Below are positions 52,534-60,306 of a stretch of 64,000 nucleotides of DNA, piece after piece (position 1 is the stretch's first letter; each line of letters starts with the position of its first letter). A model generated the notes under the pieces. That model was not told the origin of the DNA. It worked only from the letters and a program-made list of their open reading frames with translations, and searched no databases. Source of the stretch: Paenibacillus sp. CC-CFT747 (GTDB lineage Bacteria > Bacillota > Bacilli > Paenibacillales > NBRC-103111); contig CP106741.1 in NCBI GenBank assembly GCA_030323305.1, positions 1,183,001 to 1,247,000 on the forward strand. The letters are read 5' to 3'. The translations under genes were made by a program, and so were the position numbers.

Positions 52534-52743
52534 TTAGGTTAAACACCCGGCCCAGTCGTAGGGCGAACGGAACTCCAGCCGGTCCTTCCGGACGCGGTAC
52601 TTATCGTATTGTACCAAATCCTGGATCGCTGGATAGCGAAAAAGGCCGGGCCTGCCTGCCCGGACAGAGGTTCCTCCCTTGATGAAAAGGAGAACCTTAT
52701 TCCGGTACAAAAAAAGAACCGGGAGCTTTTCCCGGTTTCGCAA
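52534..52743 (-). CDS. Possible small protein
   Basis: The frame ends VQYDKYRVRKDRLEFRSPYDWAGCLT at 52534, a plausible folded protein end with several aromatic and charged residues. The first 20 codons overlap the terminator at 52709-52738, so the true start must lie inside. AAGGGAGG at about 52670 is a good ribosome site, but the codon at the right distance is GTC, so either the start or a base is wrong. I do not recognise the family. Confidence 0.3.
   Translation of the reverse strand: MRNREKLPVLFLYRNKVLLFIKGGTSVRAGRPGLFRYPAIQDLVQYDKYRVRKDRLEFRSPYDWAGCLT
52709..52738 (-). terminator. Terminator of the purA-ridA operon
   Basis: On the minus strand AACCGGGA...TCCCGGTT is followed by CTTTTTTT. 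Confidence 0.85.
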
Positions 52744-52774
52744 ACGATTCCCTTCCTCCCCTTAAAAGCCTCGG

Positions 52775-52837
52775 CGATTGTAACTTCCCTAATCTGCAGA
52801 AATTCACAATCCTAGGGTCACCCATAGGTTACAATCG
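52775..52837. other. 10-bp inverted repeat with 43-nt loop
   Basis: CGATTGTAAC (52775-52784) and GTTACAATCG (52828-52837) are exact complements. The loop holds ACAATC, which could give a nested pairing with GATTGT. It lies in the transcribed 3' region of purA-ridA. Role unknown. Confidence 0.4.
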
Positions 52838-52985
52838 ACGCAGATTCCTCCCTTCCCTTTCCTTCCCTTCACCCAAGCTTCACCCAGCTTCCCCTAAGCT
52901 TCGTTAGCTTGTCTTGCCGCCCCCCCACTTCGCTTGTTTTTCATCCCCTCCTCTCGCCCTTCCTTTAGGAAGCTGACGCCTGTCT

Positions 52986-53471
52986 TTAGGCGCTTCCACC
53001 CGAACGGCTTTCTGCGGGAGCCTCCACCGCAAAAACAGAGTCTACCACCAGGGGCAGACCGTCCCTCAAGGAGCAGGCTCCCATCACGGAGCGGGCATGC
53101 GCCCCCATCTCGCCAAAAACCTCCAGCATCAGATCCGAGCAGCCATTCAGCACGAGGTGCGGCTCTTCAAACGCGGGATCGGCGTGCACGAAGCCCTGGA
53201 TCTTCACCACGCGCCTCACCCTATCCAGCGAGCCCAGCGCTTCCTTCACTGCCGCTAGCACCTCAAGGCCCGCTTGGCGGGCGAAGGCATAGCCCTCGGC
53301 CGTGGAGAACTCGCGGCCGAGCTTGCCCCGGGGAGAGCCCGAAGGGCCCTTGCCGGATACGTAGAGCAGCCCATCCACCTGCGCATAGTTGGCATAGCGG
53401 GCGGCCGGCCCGCTCGCCTCCGGCAGCCGAATTCCCCGCTCCTCCAGCCTCTTCTCGATTCTTTCGCTCAT
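52986..53471 (-). CDS. RidA family protein (reactive intermediate deaminase fold)
   Basis: 161 residues. YjgF/RidA fold: YAQVDGLLYVSGKGP, then LEVLAAVKEALGSLDRVRRVVKIQGFVHADPAFEEPHLVLNGCSDLMLEVFGEMGAHARSVMGACSLRDGLPLVVDSVF. This is the longer RidA subgroup (YjgH/Rv-like), in which the deaminase Arg is replaced, so true enamine/imine deamination is uncertain. ATG 53471 fits the GGAG ten bases upstream better than the GTG nine bases earlier. It follows purA by 21 bp on the same strand, and the pair ends at the terminator at 52709. Confidence 0.85.
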   Translation of the reverse strand: MSERIEKRLEERGIRLPEASGPAARYANYAQVDGLLYVSGKGPSGSPRGKLGREFSTAEGYAFARQAGLEVLAAVKEALGSLDRVRRVVKIQGFVHADPAFEEPHLVLNGCSDLMLEVFGEMGAHARSVMGACSLRDGLPLVVDSVFAVEAPAESRSGGSA

Positions 53472-53492
53472 GCCTGTCACGCTCCTTTTCCG

Positions 53493-54773
53493 CTAAAAGC
53501 GTTGGATGATCTGCTCCCGCTTCGGCCCGACGGACACCCAGCGGACCCGCACCCCGGTCTCCTCCTCGACCATTTCCACATACCGGCGGGCATTAGGAGG
53601 AAGGTCCCCGTACCGCCGGAGGCCGGACAGGTCGGCTCCCCAGCCGGGGAGCGTGGTCCACACCGGGCGGGCCCGCCCGAGCTTGGCAGAAACGGGGAAG
53701 GACCGGACGGCGGCGCCGTCGATCTCGTAGGCGGTGCAGACGGGGATGGCGTCGAGGTAGCCAAGCACGTCCAGGTTCGTGAGCGCGACCTCGGTCGCTC
53801 CCTGGACGCGGCAGCCGTAGCGCGTCGCGACGGCGTCGAACCAGCCGACCCGCCGCGGACGGCCGGTCGTCGCCCCGTACTCCCCGGCGTCGCCGCCCCT
53901 TCTCCGAAGCTCGTCGGCCTCCGGGCCGGAAAGCTCGGTAACGAAGGGGCCGGCCCCGACGCAGCTCGAGTACGCCTTGACGACGGCGGCAATGCGGTCG
54001 ATCGCCTGCGGCGGGAGGCCGGCCCCTACCGAAGCATGCCCGGCGAGCGTAGAGGAGGAGGTGGAGAACGGATAGATGCCGTGGTCGGGGTCGCGCAGGG
54101 CGCCGAGCTGCCCTTCCACGAGGATCCGTTCTCCCCTGCCGAGCGCTCCGTGCAGCAGCTCCGTCGTGTCGGCCACATACGGCTTCAGCCGTTCCGCGGC
54201 CTCCTCCAGCCCCTTCCATAGGTCAGCCGCGTTAATAGACGGCTGGCCGTAGAGGTGCGGGAGGAGCACGTTTTTGGCGGCCAGGGCCCGCTCCAGTCTT
54301 TCCGCAAGCCGTTCCTTGTCGAACAGGTCGGCCGTCTGGATGCCCAGCTTCAGGAATTTGTCCGCGTAGAAGGGCGCGATCCCCGAACGGGTGGAGCCGA
54401 AGCTTCGGTCCCCCAGGCGCTCCTCCTCGAGCTCATCCAGCTTTTGGTGATACGGCAGCACGAGCTGGGCGCGGTCCGAAACCCGGAGCTGCGGGTCCGG
54501 GACTCCGCGTTCTTTTAACATAGCGAGTTCTCTCAGCAGGTCCCATGGATTCAGGGCTACGCCCGGCCCGATGACATTCACCACCTCCGGGTAAAACACC
54601 CCCGAAGGAAGCAGGTGCAGGGCGAATTTCCCGTACCCGTTCAGAATGGTGTGCCCCGCGTTGCTGCCTCCCTGGTAGCGGACGACGTACTGCGCTTCTG
54701 CCGCCAGCACATCCGTCATTTTGCCCTTCCCCTCGTCTCCCCAATTGGCCCCGACCACAGCGGTTACCGGCAT
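53493..54773 (-). CDS. purA: Adenylosuccinate synthetase
   Basis: Couples IMP and aspartate with GTP on the way to AMP. 426 residues. GTP loop ANWGDEGKGKMTDVLA at the N-terminus, the catalytic His region GGSNAGHTILNGYGKFALHLLPSG, and STSSSTLAGHASVGAGLP plus VTELSGPEADELRRRGGDAGEYGATTGRPRRVGW (IMP and Asp-binding loops). ATG 54773 follows AGGAGAGACGCC. It is cotranscribed with ridA. The gene is intact. Confidence 0.96.
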   Translation of the reverse strand: MPVTAVVGANWGDEGKGKMTDVLAAEAQYVVRYQGGSNAGHTILNGYGKFALHLLPSGVFYPEVVNVIGPGVALNPWDLLRELAMLKERGVPDPQLRVSDRAQLVLPYHQKLDELEEERLGDRSFGSTRSGIAPFYADKFLKLGIQTADLFDKERLAERLERALAAKNVLLPHLYGQPSINAADLWKGLEEAAERLKPYVADTTELLHGALGRGERILVEGQLGALRDPDHGIYPFSTSSSTLAGHASVGAGLPPQAIDRIAAVVKAYSSCVGAGPFVTELSGPEADELRRRGGDAGEYGATTGRPRRVGWFDAVATRYGCRVQGATEVALTNLDVLGYLDAIPVCTAYEIDGAAVRSFPVSAKLGRARPVWTTLPGWGADLSGLRRYGDLPPNARRYVEMVEEETGVRVRWVSVGPKREQIIQRF

Positions 54774-54835
54774 TTGGCGTCTCTCCTTCTCCCTTGAATT
54801 TGAGGTTACGCCTTCAGTATAATAAAGGAAAACCC

Positions 54836-54852
54836 ATTAATATAATTAATAT
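54836..54852. promoter_or_regulatory. AT palindrome ATTAAT-ATA-ATTAAT between purA and LysR gene
   Basis: A perfect inverted repeat in the divergent region, with further ATATTCAT sequence on its right. LysR regulators bind AT-rich dyads next to their own gene, so this may be its operator. Confidence 0.4.
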
Positions 54853-54879
54853 TCATAATGCTGAACATAAGGGCGGTTT

Positions 54880-55776
54880 ATGATGCTGGACAACCTGGAA
54901 TGGTATCGGGCCTTTTATATTACAGCCAAAACCGGCAGCCTCACGAAGGCCGCCGAGGAGCTGTTCATCACCCAGCCGGCGGTTACACACGCCATCAAAC
55001 AGCTGGAGTTTAAGCTGGGGGCCAGCTTTTTTTCGTACGCCCAAAGGGGTCAAGCTGACTTCGGAGGGGGAAGTGCTTTACCGGTACATCGACCAGGCGT
55101 TTACGTTCATCCAGACGGGAGAGACGAAGCTGGCGGAGCTGCGGGAGCTGAAGAACGGGGAGGTCCGCATCGGAGCGGGGGATACGCTGTGCAAGCACTA
55201 TCTGCTGCGTTACCTGGAGGCCTTTCACAAGGCCTACCCGAGCATCCGGATTCAGGTGACGAACCGAACTTCTTCGGAAACCGTGAGCCTGCTGAAGCAG
55301 GGCAAGATCGATTTTGGCCTGATCAACCTGCCTCTCGAGGACAAAAGGCTGACCGTCCAGGAAAGCCTCCCCTTGCAGGACTGCTTCGTGGCGGGGGAGA
55401 AGTACAAGCACCTGGCGGCGAAGCCGGTGCCGCTTCAGACGCTGGCCCGCTACCCCTCCTCCTGCTGGAGAAGGGGAGCGGCACGAGAAGCTACCTCGAC
55501 ACATTCGCGCTTGAGCAGGGGATCGAGCTGGAGCCGGAGATCGAGCTCGGCAGCATCGACCTGCTCACCGAGTTCGCCCGGACCGGCTTCGGCATCGCCT
55601 GCGTCGTCCGCAACTTCGCCGAAGAGGAGCTCGCGCGTGGGGACCTGTACGAGATCCGGCTCACCGAGCCGATCCCGCCGCGTCCCATCGGCATCGCCAT
55701 GCTGAACAACGTCCCGCTGTCCCCCGCTCCCGCCCGGCTCGTCGAGATGATGCTGAAGGATTCGGGGCGCCGGTAG
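54880..55776 (+). CDS. LysR family transcriptional regulator, frameshifted as read
   Basis: About 298 residues after joining. Helix-turn-helix at 1-60: LEWYRAFYITAKTGSLTKAAEELFITQPAVTHAIKQLEFKLG. Effector domain: GEVRIGAGDTLCKHYLLRYLEAFHKAYPSIRIQVTNRTSSETVSLL and the second half with LYEIRLTEPIPPRPIGIAML. Breaks at about 55036 (T run), 55051 (GGGG should be five) and 55454 (CCCC should be five). It is divergent from purA; effector and targets unknown. Confidence 0.87.
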   Translation: MMLDNLEWYRAFYITAKTGSLTKAAEELFITQPAVTHAIKQLEFKLGASFFSYAQRGQADFGGGSALPVHRPGVYVHPDGRDEAGGAAGAEERGGPHRSGGYAVQALSAALPGGLSQGLPEHPDSGDEPNFFGNREPAEAGQDRFWPDQPASRGQKADRPGKPPLAGLLRGGGEVQAPGGEAGAASDAGPLPLLLLEKGSGTRSYLDTFALEQGIELEPEIELGSIDLLTEFARTGFGIACVVRNFAEEELARGDLYEIRLTEPIPPRPIGIAMLNNVPLSPAPARLVEMMLKDSGRR

Positions 55777-55828
55777 GGTCGGACGGTAAGCTCAGCTGCG
55801 GCCGGTATGGCATGACGGTTTACATGTT

Positions 55829-56011
55829 TAACGAATCGTCATATCGTTATTAGCCCATTTTCAGCTTAATGGAAATTCTTACGAATCGTGATAGCGCTAT
55901 TGAGTCTTTTTCCACCAAAAAAGAACCCTAACGAAGCAAATAACGCATCTAGGGTTCGTTAGATATTCAAATCCGTCTATTGGAACCTCATAACGATAAA
56001 AGGATTCGTTA
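55829..56011. repeat. Dispersed tetrameric box element, copy D
   Basis: Boxes TAACGAATC (55829), TTACGAATC (55879), GGTTCGTTA (55953), GATTCGTTA (56003); spacing 50, 74, 50. An extra TAACGAAG lies at 55928. GATAGCGCTATTGAG after box 2 is a good match to the inner motif of the other copies. It lies between the convergent LysR and hypothetical genes. Confidence 0.9.
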
Positions 56012-56052
56012 GACTTCAGCCAATCGGCCAAAGGTCCTTAATTGGCCCAGCA

Positions 56053-56594
56053 TCAGAAATCCCCCGCCCGAAACCCGGCAAGAGGCTTCTCCTCCCAGAT
56101 CTGGGCCTCCACGTACCGTTCCGGCCCCTTCGTCCCGTCGCGGTTCCACTCCTGGGGCCACCCGTAGGTTTCGAGGACCGCCAGAATTTCGTCCTGCGTA
56201 TAAACTTGTCCCCGGTACGGCTTCCCATCCTGAACCCGCATGGTCGGGAACAGGTCTCCGTACGTAAAGCTGACCGCAGACCGGTCCAGGGCTTCCAACG
56301 GGATCCGCAGCTCTTTTCCCCGGGGATACCAGCTGAGGAGCCACGGGCATTCCCTAAGGTCATGTAATGGGGGGCGATCCGGACCGGACGGCCCCCTTTA
56401 GCCGCGAAAATTTTCCGAGCCTTCTGCTCAAGCGAACGCCGAACGGCCAGGTAATCCTGCGGACGCCGGCTGGCGAAGCCCTTTTGCTCCGTACGGATCC
56501 GGTTCAGAACGGCCTCCGCCTCCTCGGGGCTCAAGTCGGAAAGGTTACAGAACGGGCCGGTTGCTTCATCGTAATAGTGATACAGGTAGAGCAT
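56053..56594 (-). CDS. Conserved hypothetical protein, frameshifted as read
   Basis: About 180 residues after joining. N-terminal part YLYHYYDEATGPFCNLSDLSPEEAEAVLNRIRTEQKGFASRRPQDYLAVRRSLEQKARKIFAAKGGRPVRIAPHYMTLG, C-terminal part SFTYGDLFPTMRVQDGKPYRGQVYTQDEILAVLETYGWPQEWN. Two breaks: near 56356 and near 56317 (each one G short). No membrane segment, no signal peptide, no motif I can name. Its conserved-looking text across the corrected frame supports a real gene. Confidence 0.65.
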
Positions 56595-56721
56595 GGTTCC
56601 CCTCCTTTTTGGACATCGGCCTGCTTAGCGGCTTGAATCTTTCATTCGGTATACGTTTTGAGCGATTAACGAGTTGAGCTCTCCCGGTCTCCCTGTTGCT
56701 CGGGGCACCCCCATGTGAGGC

Positions 56722-56836
56722 TTGAAAAAGGCAAAATCGCTGGTATACTACCAGTATAACCCGGTCGTGAAGCACACGCCGCTTTGGCTTCATCCGTTCC
56801 TGCAAGGGAATGGGTTGTGCCGGAGCGGCTTTTTTG
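56722..56836 (+). promoter_or_regulatory. Promoter, operator palindrome and attenuator-like leader
   Basis: A -35 TTGAAA (56722) and -10 TATACT (56744) overlap a perfect dyad CTGGTA-TAC-TACCAG (56740-56754). About 25-80 bases downstream, GCCGCT (56778-56783) pairs with AGCGGC followed by TTTTTT (56824-56835), a terminator before the next gene. GAAGC/GCTTC nearby could pair instead and use the same bases. Confidence 0.5.
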
Positions 56837-56855
56837 GATTTCTTAGAAGGAAGGG

Positions 56856-57496
56856 ATGAGGACCTTCACCCGATTCGATCAAGCTTACGAGGAATGGATG
56901 AACAGCGCCATTGCCGGGGAACCGAATCCCCGAAGACGCGAAAGGCTGGAAAAAGGGCTCGGCCACGGAACCATCGAATTCCTTCGTTCCGTTTGGTACC
57001 CCGCCGTGCAAAACTTTCACCACCTGCATCCCGAATGGGAGGTTCGCGATTTCCATAACGGCCACCGCTACCTGGATCTCGCTTATCTTCCAGGCGGCCG
57101 CGCAAAGGCGGGATCGAGATTCAAGGCTACGGATCGCACGCACGAGATCTCGATGTGAGACGGTTTAAGGACCTGTGCTGGCGGCATTGTTTATTGGCGC
57201 TCGAAGATTGGCTATTTCTTCCCGTCGACTACCTCTCCATCACGGACGAGACGAAGCGCTGCCAACAGCTCGTTCTCTCCTTCATCGGCAAGTTCACGGC
57301 CGCAGAGGTCCCCCGGGAGCTGAGCTGGCTCGAAGCCGAGAAGGGGGCTCCCTTTGCTCCGGTGGAATTGGCCGCTCACCTGCGCGTTTCCGACCAGCAT
57401 GCCCGCCGCCTCCTGCACCAATTGGTGGAGCTTAGGCTTCTGTATGTAGCAAGCGGGAAGCAGCGCTATCGGACTTTCGGCTTACGAATCGACTGA
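56856..57496 (+). CDS. DUF559/Vsr-like putative nuclease with C-terminal winged helix, frameshifted as read
   Basis: About 213 residues. The middle segment LDLAYLPGGRAKAGIEIQGYGSHARDLDVRRFKDLCWR resembles the PD-(D/E)xK nuclease core of the Vsr/DUF559 group (LDLA Asp, E-x-Q), and the C-terminal part VELAAHLRVSDQHARRLLHQLVELRLLY looks like a winged helix. Break at about 57113 (GG should be GGG). The last residues LRID are encoded inside box 1 of repeat copy E. The enzymatic claim is from pattern only. Confidence 0.55.
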
Positions 57497-57664
57497 ACGT
57501 TATTCGGTCAAAAAGCGGGCCCTCGGGATTCTAACGAACCCTGATCGTCTTATTGGCTGGTTTGGGCTCGAAATATAGCCACACCCGCCCAATAGAGTTA
57601 TGGTGATTCGTTAGAATCGACGGAGGGCCATTCGGAGGCGAATAAGCATCGTACGATTCGTAAG
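57482..57664. repeat. Dispersed tetrameric box element, copy E
   Basis: Boxes TTACGAATC (57482), TAACGAACC (57532), GATTCGTTA (57605), GATTCGTAA (57655); spacing 50, 73, 50. Box 1 lies within the 3' end of the preceding CDS, and CTTATTGGCTGG after box 2 mirrors CGCCCAATAGAG before box 3. It lies between convergent genes. Confidence 0.9.
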
Positions 57665-57752
57665 AGGATGCCGTTGTACAGAAGGACGAGCCACAGTTTG
57701 TGCTAAGCCGAAGGAACGCTAGGTCGAACGAGCGCCCGCGCGGGAGCCCGCC

Positions 57753-58168
57753 GCCGTAGGCTGGCGCCGTAGGCTGGCGCCGTAGGCTGGCGCCGTAGGC
57801 TGGCGCCGTAGGCTGGCGCCGTAGGCTGGCGCCGTAGGCTGGCGCCGTAGGCTGGCGCCGTAGGCTGGCGCCGTAGGCTGGCGCCGTAGGCTGGCGCCGT
57901 AGGCTGGCGCCGTAGGCTGGCGCCGTAGGCTGGCGCCGTAGGCTGGCGCCGTAGGCTGGCGCCGTAGGCTGGCGCCGTAGGCTGGCGCCGTAGGCTGGCG
58001 CCGTAGGCTGGCGCCGTAGGCTGGCGCCGTAGGCTGGCGCCGTAGGCTGGCGCCGTAGGCTGGCGCCGTAGGCTGGCGCCGTAGGCTGGCGCCGTAGGCT
58101 GGCGCCGTAGGCTGGCGCCGTAGGCTGGCGCCGTAGGCTGGCGCCGTAGGCTGGCGCCGTAGGCTGGC
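57753..58168. repeat. 13-bp tandem array, 32 perfect units
   Basis: The unit GCCGTAGGCTGGC repeats from 57753 to 58168, exactly 32 x 13 bp with no variation that I can see; each junction makes the palindrome GGCGCC. Thirteen is not a multiple of three, so on the minus strand all three frames stay open and read AYGASLRRQPTAP-type repeats; the + strand carries TAG stops. No gene is claimed in 57665-58292. Confidence 0.95.
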
Positions 58169-58173
58169 GCCGT

Positions 58174-58207
58174 AAAGCCGTTCAGCCTCGCGGCTGAACG
58201 GCTTTTC
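58174..58207 (+). terminator. Strong hairpin after the tandem array
   Basis: AAAGCCGTTCAGCC pairs exactly with GGCTGAACGGCTTT around TCGC, followed by TTTT on the + strand. It begins 6 bp after the last 13-bp unit. Confidence 0.8.
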
Positions 58208-58292
58208 CTGAACCGCACCAAAGTGGCACTCCCGCCGCCCCTGCTGGCACGGCTCTCCGAGCGGGCCGGCAGCCAACGCCCCGGCACCGGCG

Positions 58293-58526
58293 CTACTCGC
58301 CGCCCTCTTCCCGCTTCGCGGCGGACCATAGGCCCGCCTCGGACGCCGGATCCGTCTCCGACGTGCGGTTCACGTCGAGCTGCTGCTGACGGAGGCGCTG
58401 CTGGTCGTCGGCGTCCAGGCTTTCCGGCTCCTTGGCGACGCGGCGGTCCATCCCCTCCGCCAGCCGGTCCGCCTGCGAATCGGACATCGCGCCGGAGGGC
58501 GGATAAAGCGGCCGTCCGCCCAGCAC
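58293..58526 (-). CDS. Small hydrophilic protein
   Basis: 77 residues, or 64 from ATG 58487 (MSDSQADRLAEGMDRRVAKEPESLDADDQQRLRQ). Strongly charged, Asp/Gln/Arg-rich, no hydrophobic core; looks helical or disordered. The GTG at 58526 has a moderate AGAGGCGG site, the ATG none. Family unknown. Confidence 0.4.
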   Translation of the reverse strand: MLGGRPLYPPSGAMSDSQADRLAEGMDRRVAKEPESLDADDQQRLRQQQLDVNRTSETDPASEAGLWSAAKREEGGE

Positions 58527-58592
58527 GGGGGCGTCCGCCTCTGAGCCCAGGCCCCTCTCTCTTTTTCTTCCCGGAGAGGAGTGATACCGGAA

Positions 58593-58656
58593 GGATGCAT
58601 TTCATGCGTGCCCCCCGGCCGGACGGATGCATCGCATGCGTACCCCCGCGTCCGGA
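58593..58656. repeat. 32-bp direct repeat, two units
   Basis: GGATGCATNNCATGCGT followed by a C-rich and CCGGA part repeats at 58593-58624 and 58625-58656, with a partial third copy (GGTGCATCCCC) after it. It contributes the C-terminal end of the small ORF on the minus strand. Confidence 0.6.
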
Positions 58657-58886
58657 GGGGTGCATCCCCCGGTTCCGAGAGGACGATCGGCCCCGCTGCT
58701 CTCCACCCCATCGGGAAGGGAGAAGCCGAACTCGTCGGGAACGGCTTGGATTTTATCGGAAATCTCGTTCATCTGGCCGGAAAGCTCCCTGAGCTTCTCT
58801 TTGGTGCTGTCGGCGGCTTCCTGAATTTTGGCTCTTGTGTCTTCCATGGAGCCCCCTTCGGGGCGTGTATGATCCGGGTTCGGCAT
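58602..58886 (-). CDS. Small coiled-coil-like protein
   Basis: About 94 residues from ATG 58886 (AGGAGG upstream) or 81 from ATG 58847. The amphipathic heptad part DTRAKIQEAADSTKEKLRELSGQMNEISDKIQAV suggests a coiled coil; the C-terminus (GGCTPPDAGVRMRCIRPAGGHA) is encoded by the 32-bp repeats and may be the result of repeat expansion. No family recognised. Confidence 0.45.
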   Translation of the reverse strand: MPNPDHTRPEGGSMEDTRAKIQEAADSTKEKLRELSGQMNEISDKIQAVPDEFGFSLPDGVESSGADRPLGTGGCTPPDAGVRMRCIRPAGGHA

Positions 58887-59053
58887 GACCAAAACCTCCT
58901 AGTCGGTATTGGAGACGAAACCCCTAAGCGGGAGTCGTCTTACCGATTTTTACCCGAACGCCTCCTGTTCTAAACGATTTCGTCCAAGCAGTTGAAACCC
59001 CTGCGAGAATAAGATAGTTTAGAAGAGTAGAAAACAACCAAAGAGGGATAGCT

Positions 59054-59329
59054 ATGAGAATCCATCAAATTCAAGTCAGACACACTCTGTCGGTGGCTGA
59101 CAAAGAAGATCTTGCCCGACAAGCCGGCCGCTTCAAGTCGGATATCCACTTTCTCCTTAATGACGAAACGGTGCAGGTCGATGCCAAAAGCTTGCTCGGC
59201 CTGCTTTTGCAATCGCTTTCCCAGGGCACCCGGCTGACGGTCCGGACGCGCGGCTCCGATGAACTGGAGGCGCTGGAATACGTCTGCGACCTGCTGGAAA
59301 GCCCGCAGCCGAGCAGCGGCAGCGCTTAG
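59054..59329 (+). CDS. HPr-like protein with Ala at position 15 and Ser46 kept
   Basis: 91 residues with the HPr alpha/beta fold pattern. Ser46 sits in VDAKSLLGLLLQSL, exactly where HPr has its regulatory KSIMGVM site, but position 15 is Ala where HPr has the phosphoryl-carrying His. It therefore cannot act as a PTS phosphocarrier through His15. Crh of B. subtilis, an HPr paralog with Gln15, serves only as a Ser46-P cofactor of CcpA, so a similar regulatory role is possible. ATG 59054 follows AAAGAGGGATAGCT. Confidence 0.8.
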   Translation: MRIHQIQVRHTLSVADKEDLARQAGRFKSDIHFLLNDETVQVDAKSLLGLLLQSLSQGTRLTVRTRGSDELEALEYVCDLLESPQPSSGSA

Positions 59330-59542
59330 CGGCAAACCGGCGGCAGCGGGGCGGCGCCTAGTCATGGAGGCAGCTGGGCAGCGGCAGTGTGTAGGGGCGG
59401 CGGGAGTCGGTCCCGCTACCAAACAAGGGCGGTCCACACAGCCCCAGCCCCCACTGCCTGCCCATGCCTTATCCACAAAGGAAGTTCTGCTTTCGTATTG
59501 ATTCTCGTGCGCATACGGGAGCTTTCTCGCTAACTAAGTTAC

Positions 59543-59556
59543 CGGATAAGGCACTA
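59543..59556 (+). repeat. Left 14-bp inverted repeat around the MobA-like gene
   Basis: CGGATAAGGCACTA, exact complement of 60307-60320 and sharing a 12-mer with the hairpin at 28434. A perfect DnaA-box word TTATCCACA lies at 59469. Confidence 0.7.
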
Positions 59557-59565
59557 ATACAAAGA

Positions 59566-59604
59566 AACCGCAGCCGTCCTCAGAAGAAGACCCTGCGGTT
59601 TTGT
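59566..59604 (+). terminator. Terminator between HPr-like and MobA-like genes
   Basis: AAACCGCAG pairs with CTGCGGTTT followed by TGTTTT. Serves the + transcript and possibly both. The gap 59330-59627 has no gene. Confidence 0.8.
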
Positions 59605-59627
59605 TTTATTCCCCTGCCCTTTCCGAT

Positions 59628-60190
59628 CTAGCAGTCCCGTCCGCTAAGGGTAAGCTGCGGCTTCCCGGCTTCCAGCCGGATTCCGGCCGCCGCCCATACC
59701 CTTTCGGGCACCGGGAGCACCTTCAGGCTTCCGGCGAGAGCCTCCAAGCGGCTCTCGCCCTTCTCCAGCAGCGCGCTAACCGCAGGCAGGCAGGCCTTGC
59801 GGTAGAGGCCGGGAAGCGGGTAAACCGCCCCGGCTTTTTCCGGCAGCAGCGCCTCCCACTCCTGCCCGGCCCCGTAGGCCAGCAGGCGCTCCGCCGCCTT
59901 GGGGAAAGCAGAGGACGGCTGCCGCTCACCACCCAAAGCCTTTCTCCAAGACTAAGGGAAAGGGCGGCGTGAAGGTGAGCGAGCGGGGCTTTTCCCGCGT
60001 AATAACCGCTTAGAAGCCGGACCGACCGGTCCACCACCGGAAGCAGCCTTCGCGGCTCCTCCGTCATGACGATAAGCTCGCCGCACACCTTCCGCATGCT
60101 GCGGATCTGGCGCAGGAGAAGGACTTCCGCCGCATCCGTCCGGCTGGCCCCCAACGGGTCCATCCCCGTCAATATGACGCCTGTCAGCAT
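59628..60190 (-). CDS. MobA-like NTP-transferase with degenerate nucleotide motif, frameshifted as read
   Basis: About 188 residues related to molybdenum cofactor guanylyltransferase: TGVILTGMD start, RSMRKVCGELIVMTEEPRRLLPVVD, HLHAALSLSLGERLWVVSGSRPLLSPKAAERLL and GAVYPLPGLYRKACLPAVSALLEKG. The usual GG-S-RMG-DK loop at the N-terminus is missing (it reads GMDPLGASRTDAAEVLL), so GTP-dependent activity is doubtful. The break at 59901-59904 lacks one C on the minus strand. It is divergent from fnr, fitting a link to anaerobic nitrate or molybdoenzyme metabolism. Confidence 0.6.
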
Positions 60191-60306
60191 AAGGATCCCT
60201 CCTTTTTCCCTCCGGGAAGGCGAACCTGCCCGTCAGGATCTTGGGTCCATTGTACCTCCGGCCTCCCTCCTTAGCTGTGAAGCCCGTCACACCGGGGAAG
60301 CTTTCC

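Noticed and set aside
57753..58168. CRISPR array
   Set aside because: Repeats are contiguous with no spacers and no cas genes lie nearby.
57703..58665. Long open frame of 320 codons on the minus strand
   Set aside because: It is open only because the 13-bp unit has no minus-strand stop in any frame; no ribosome site and no domain. Treated as a product of the tandem array.
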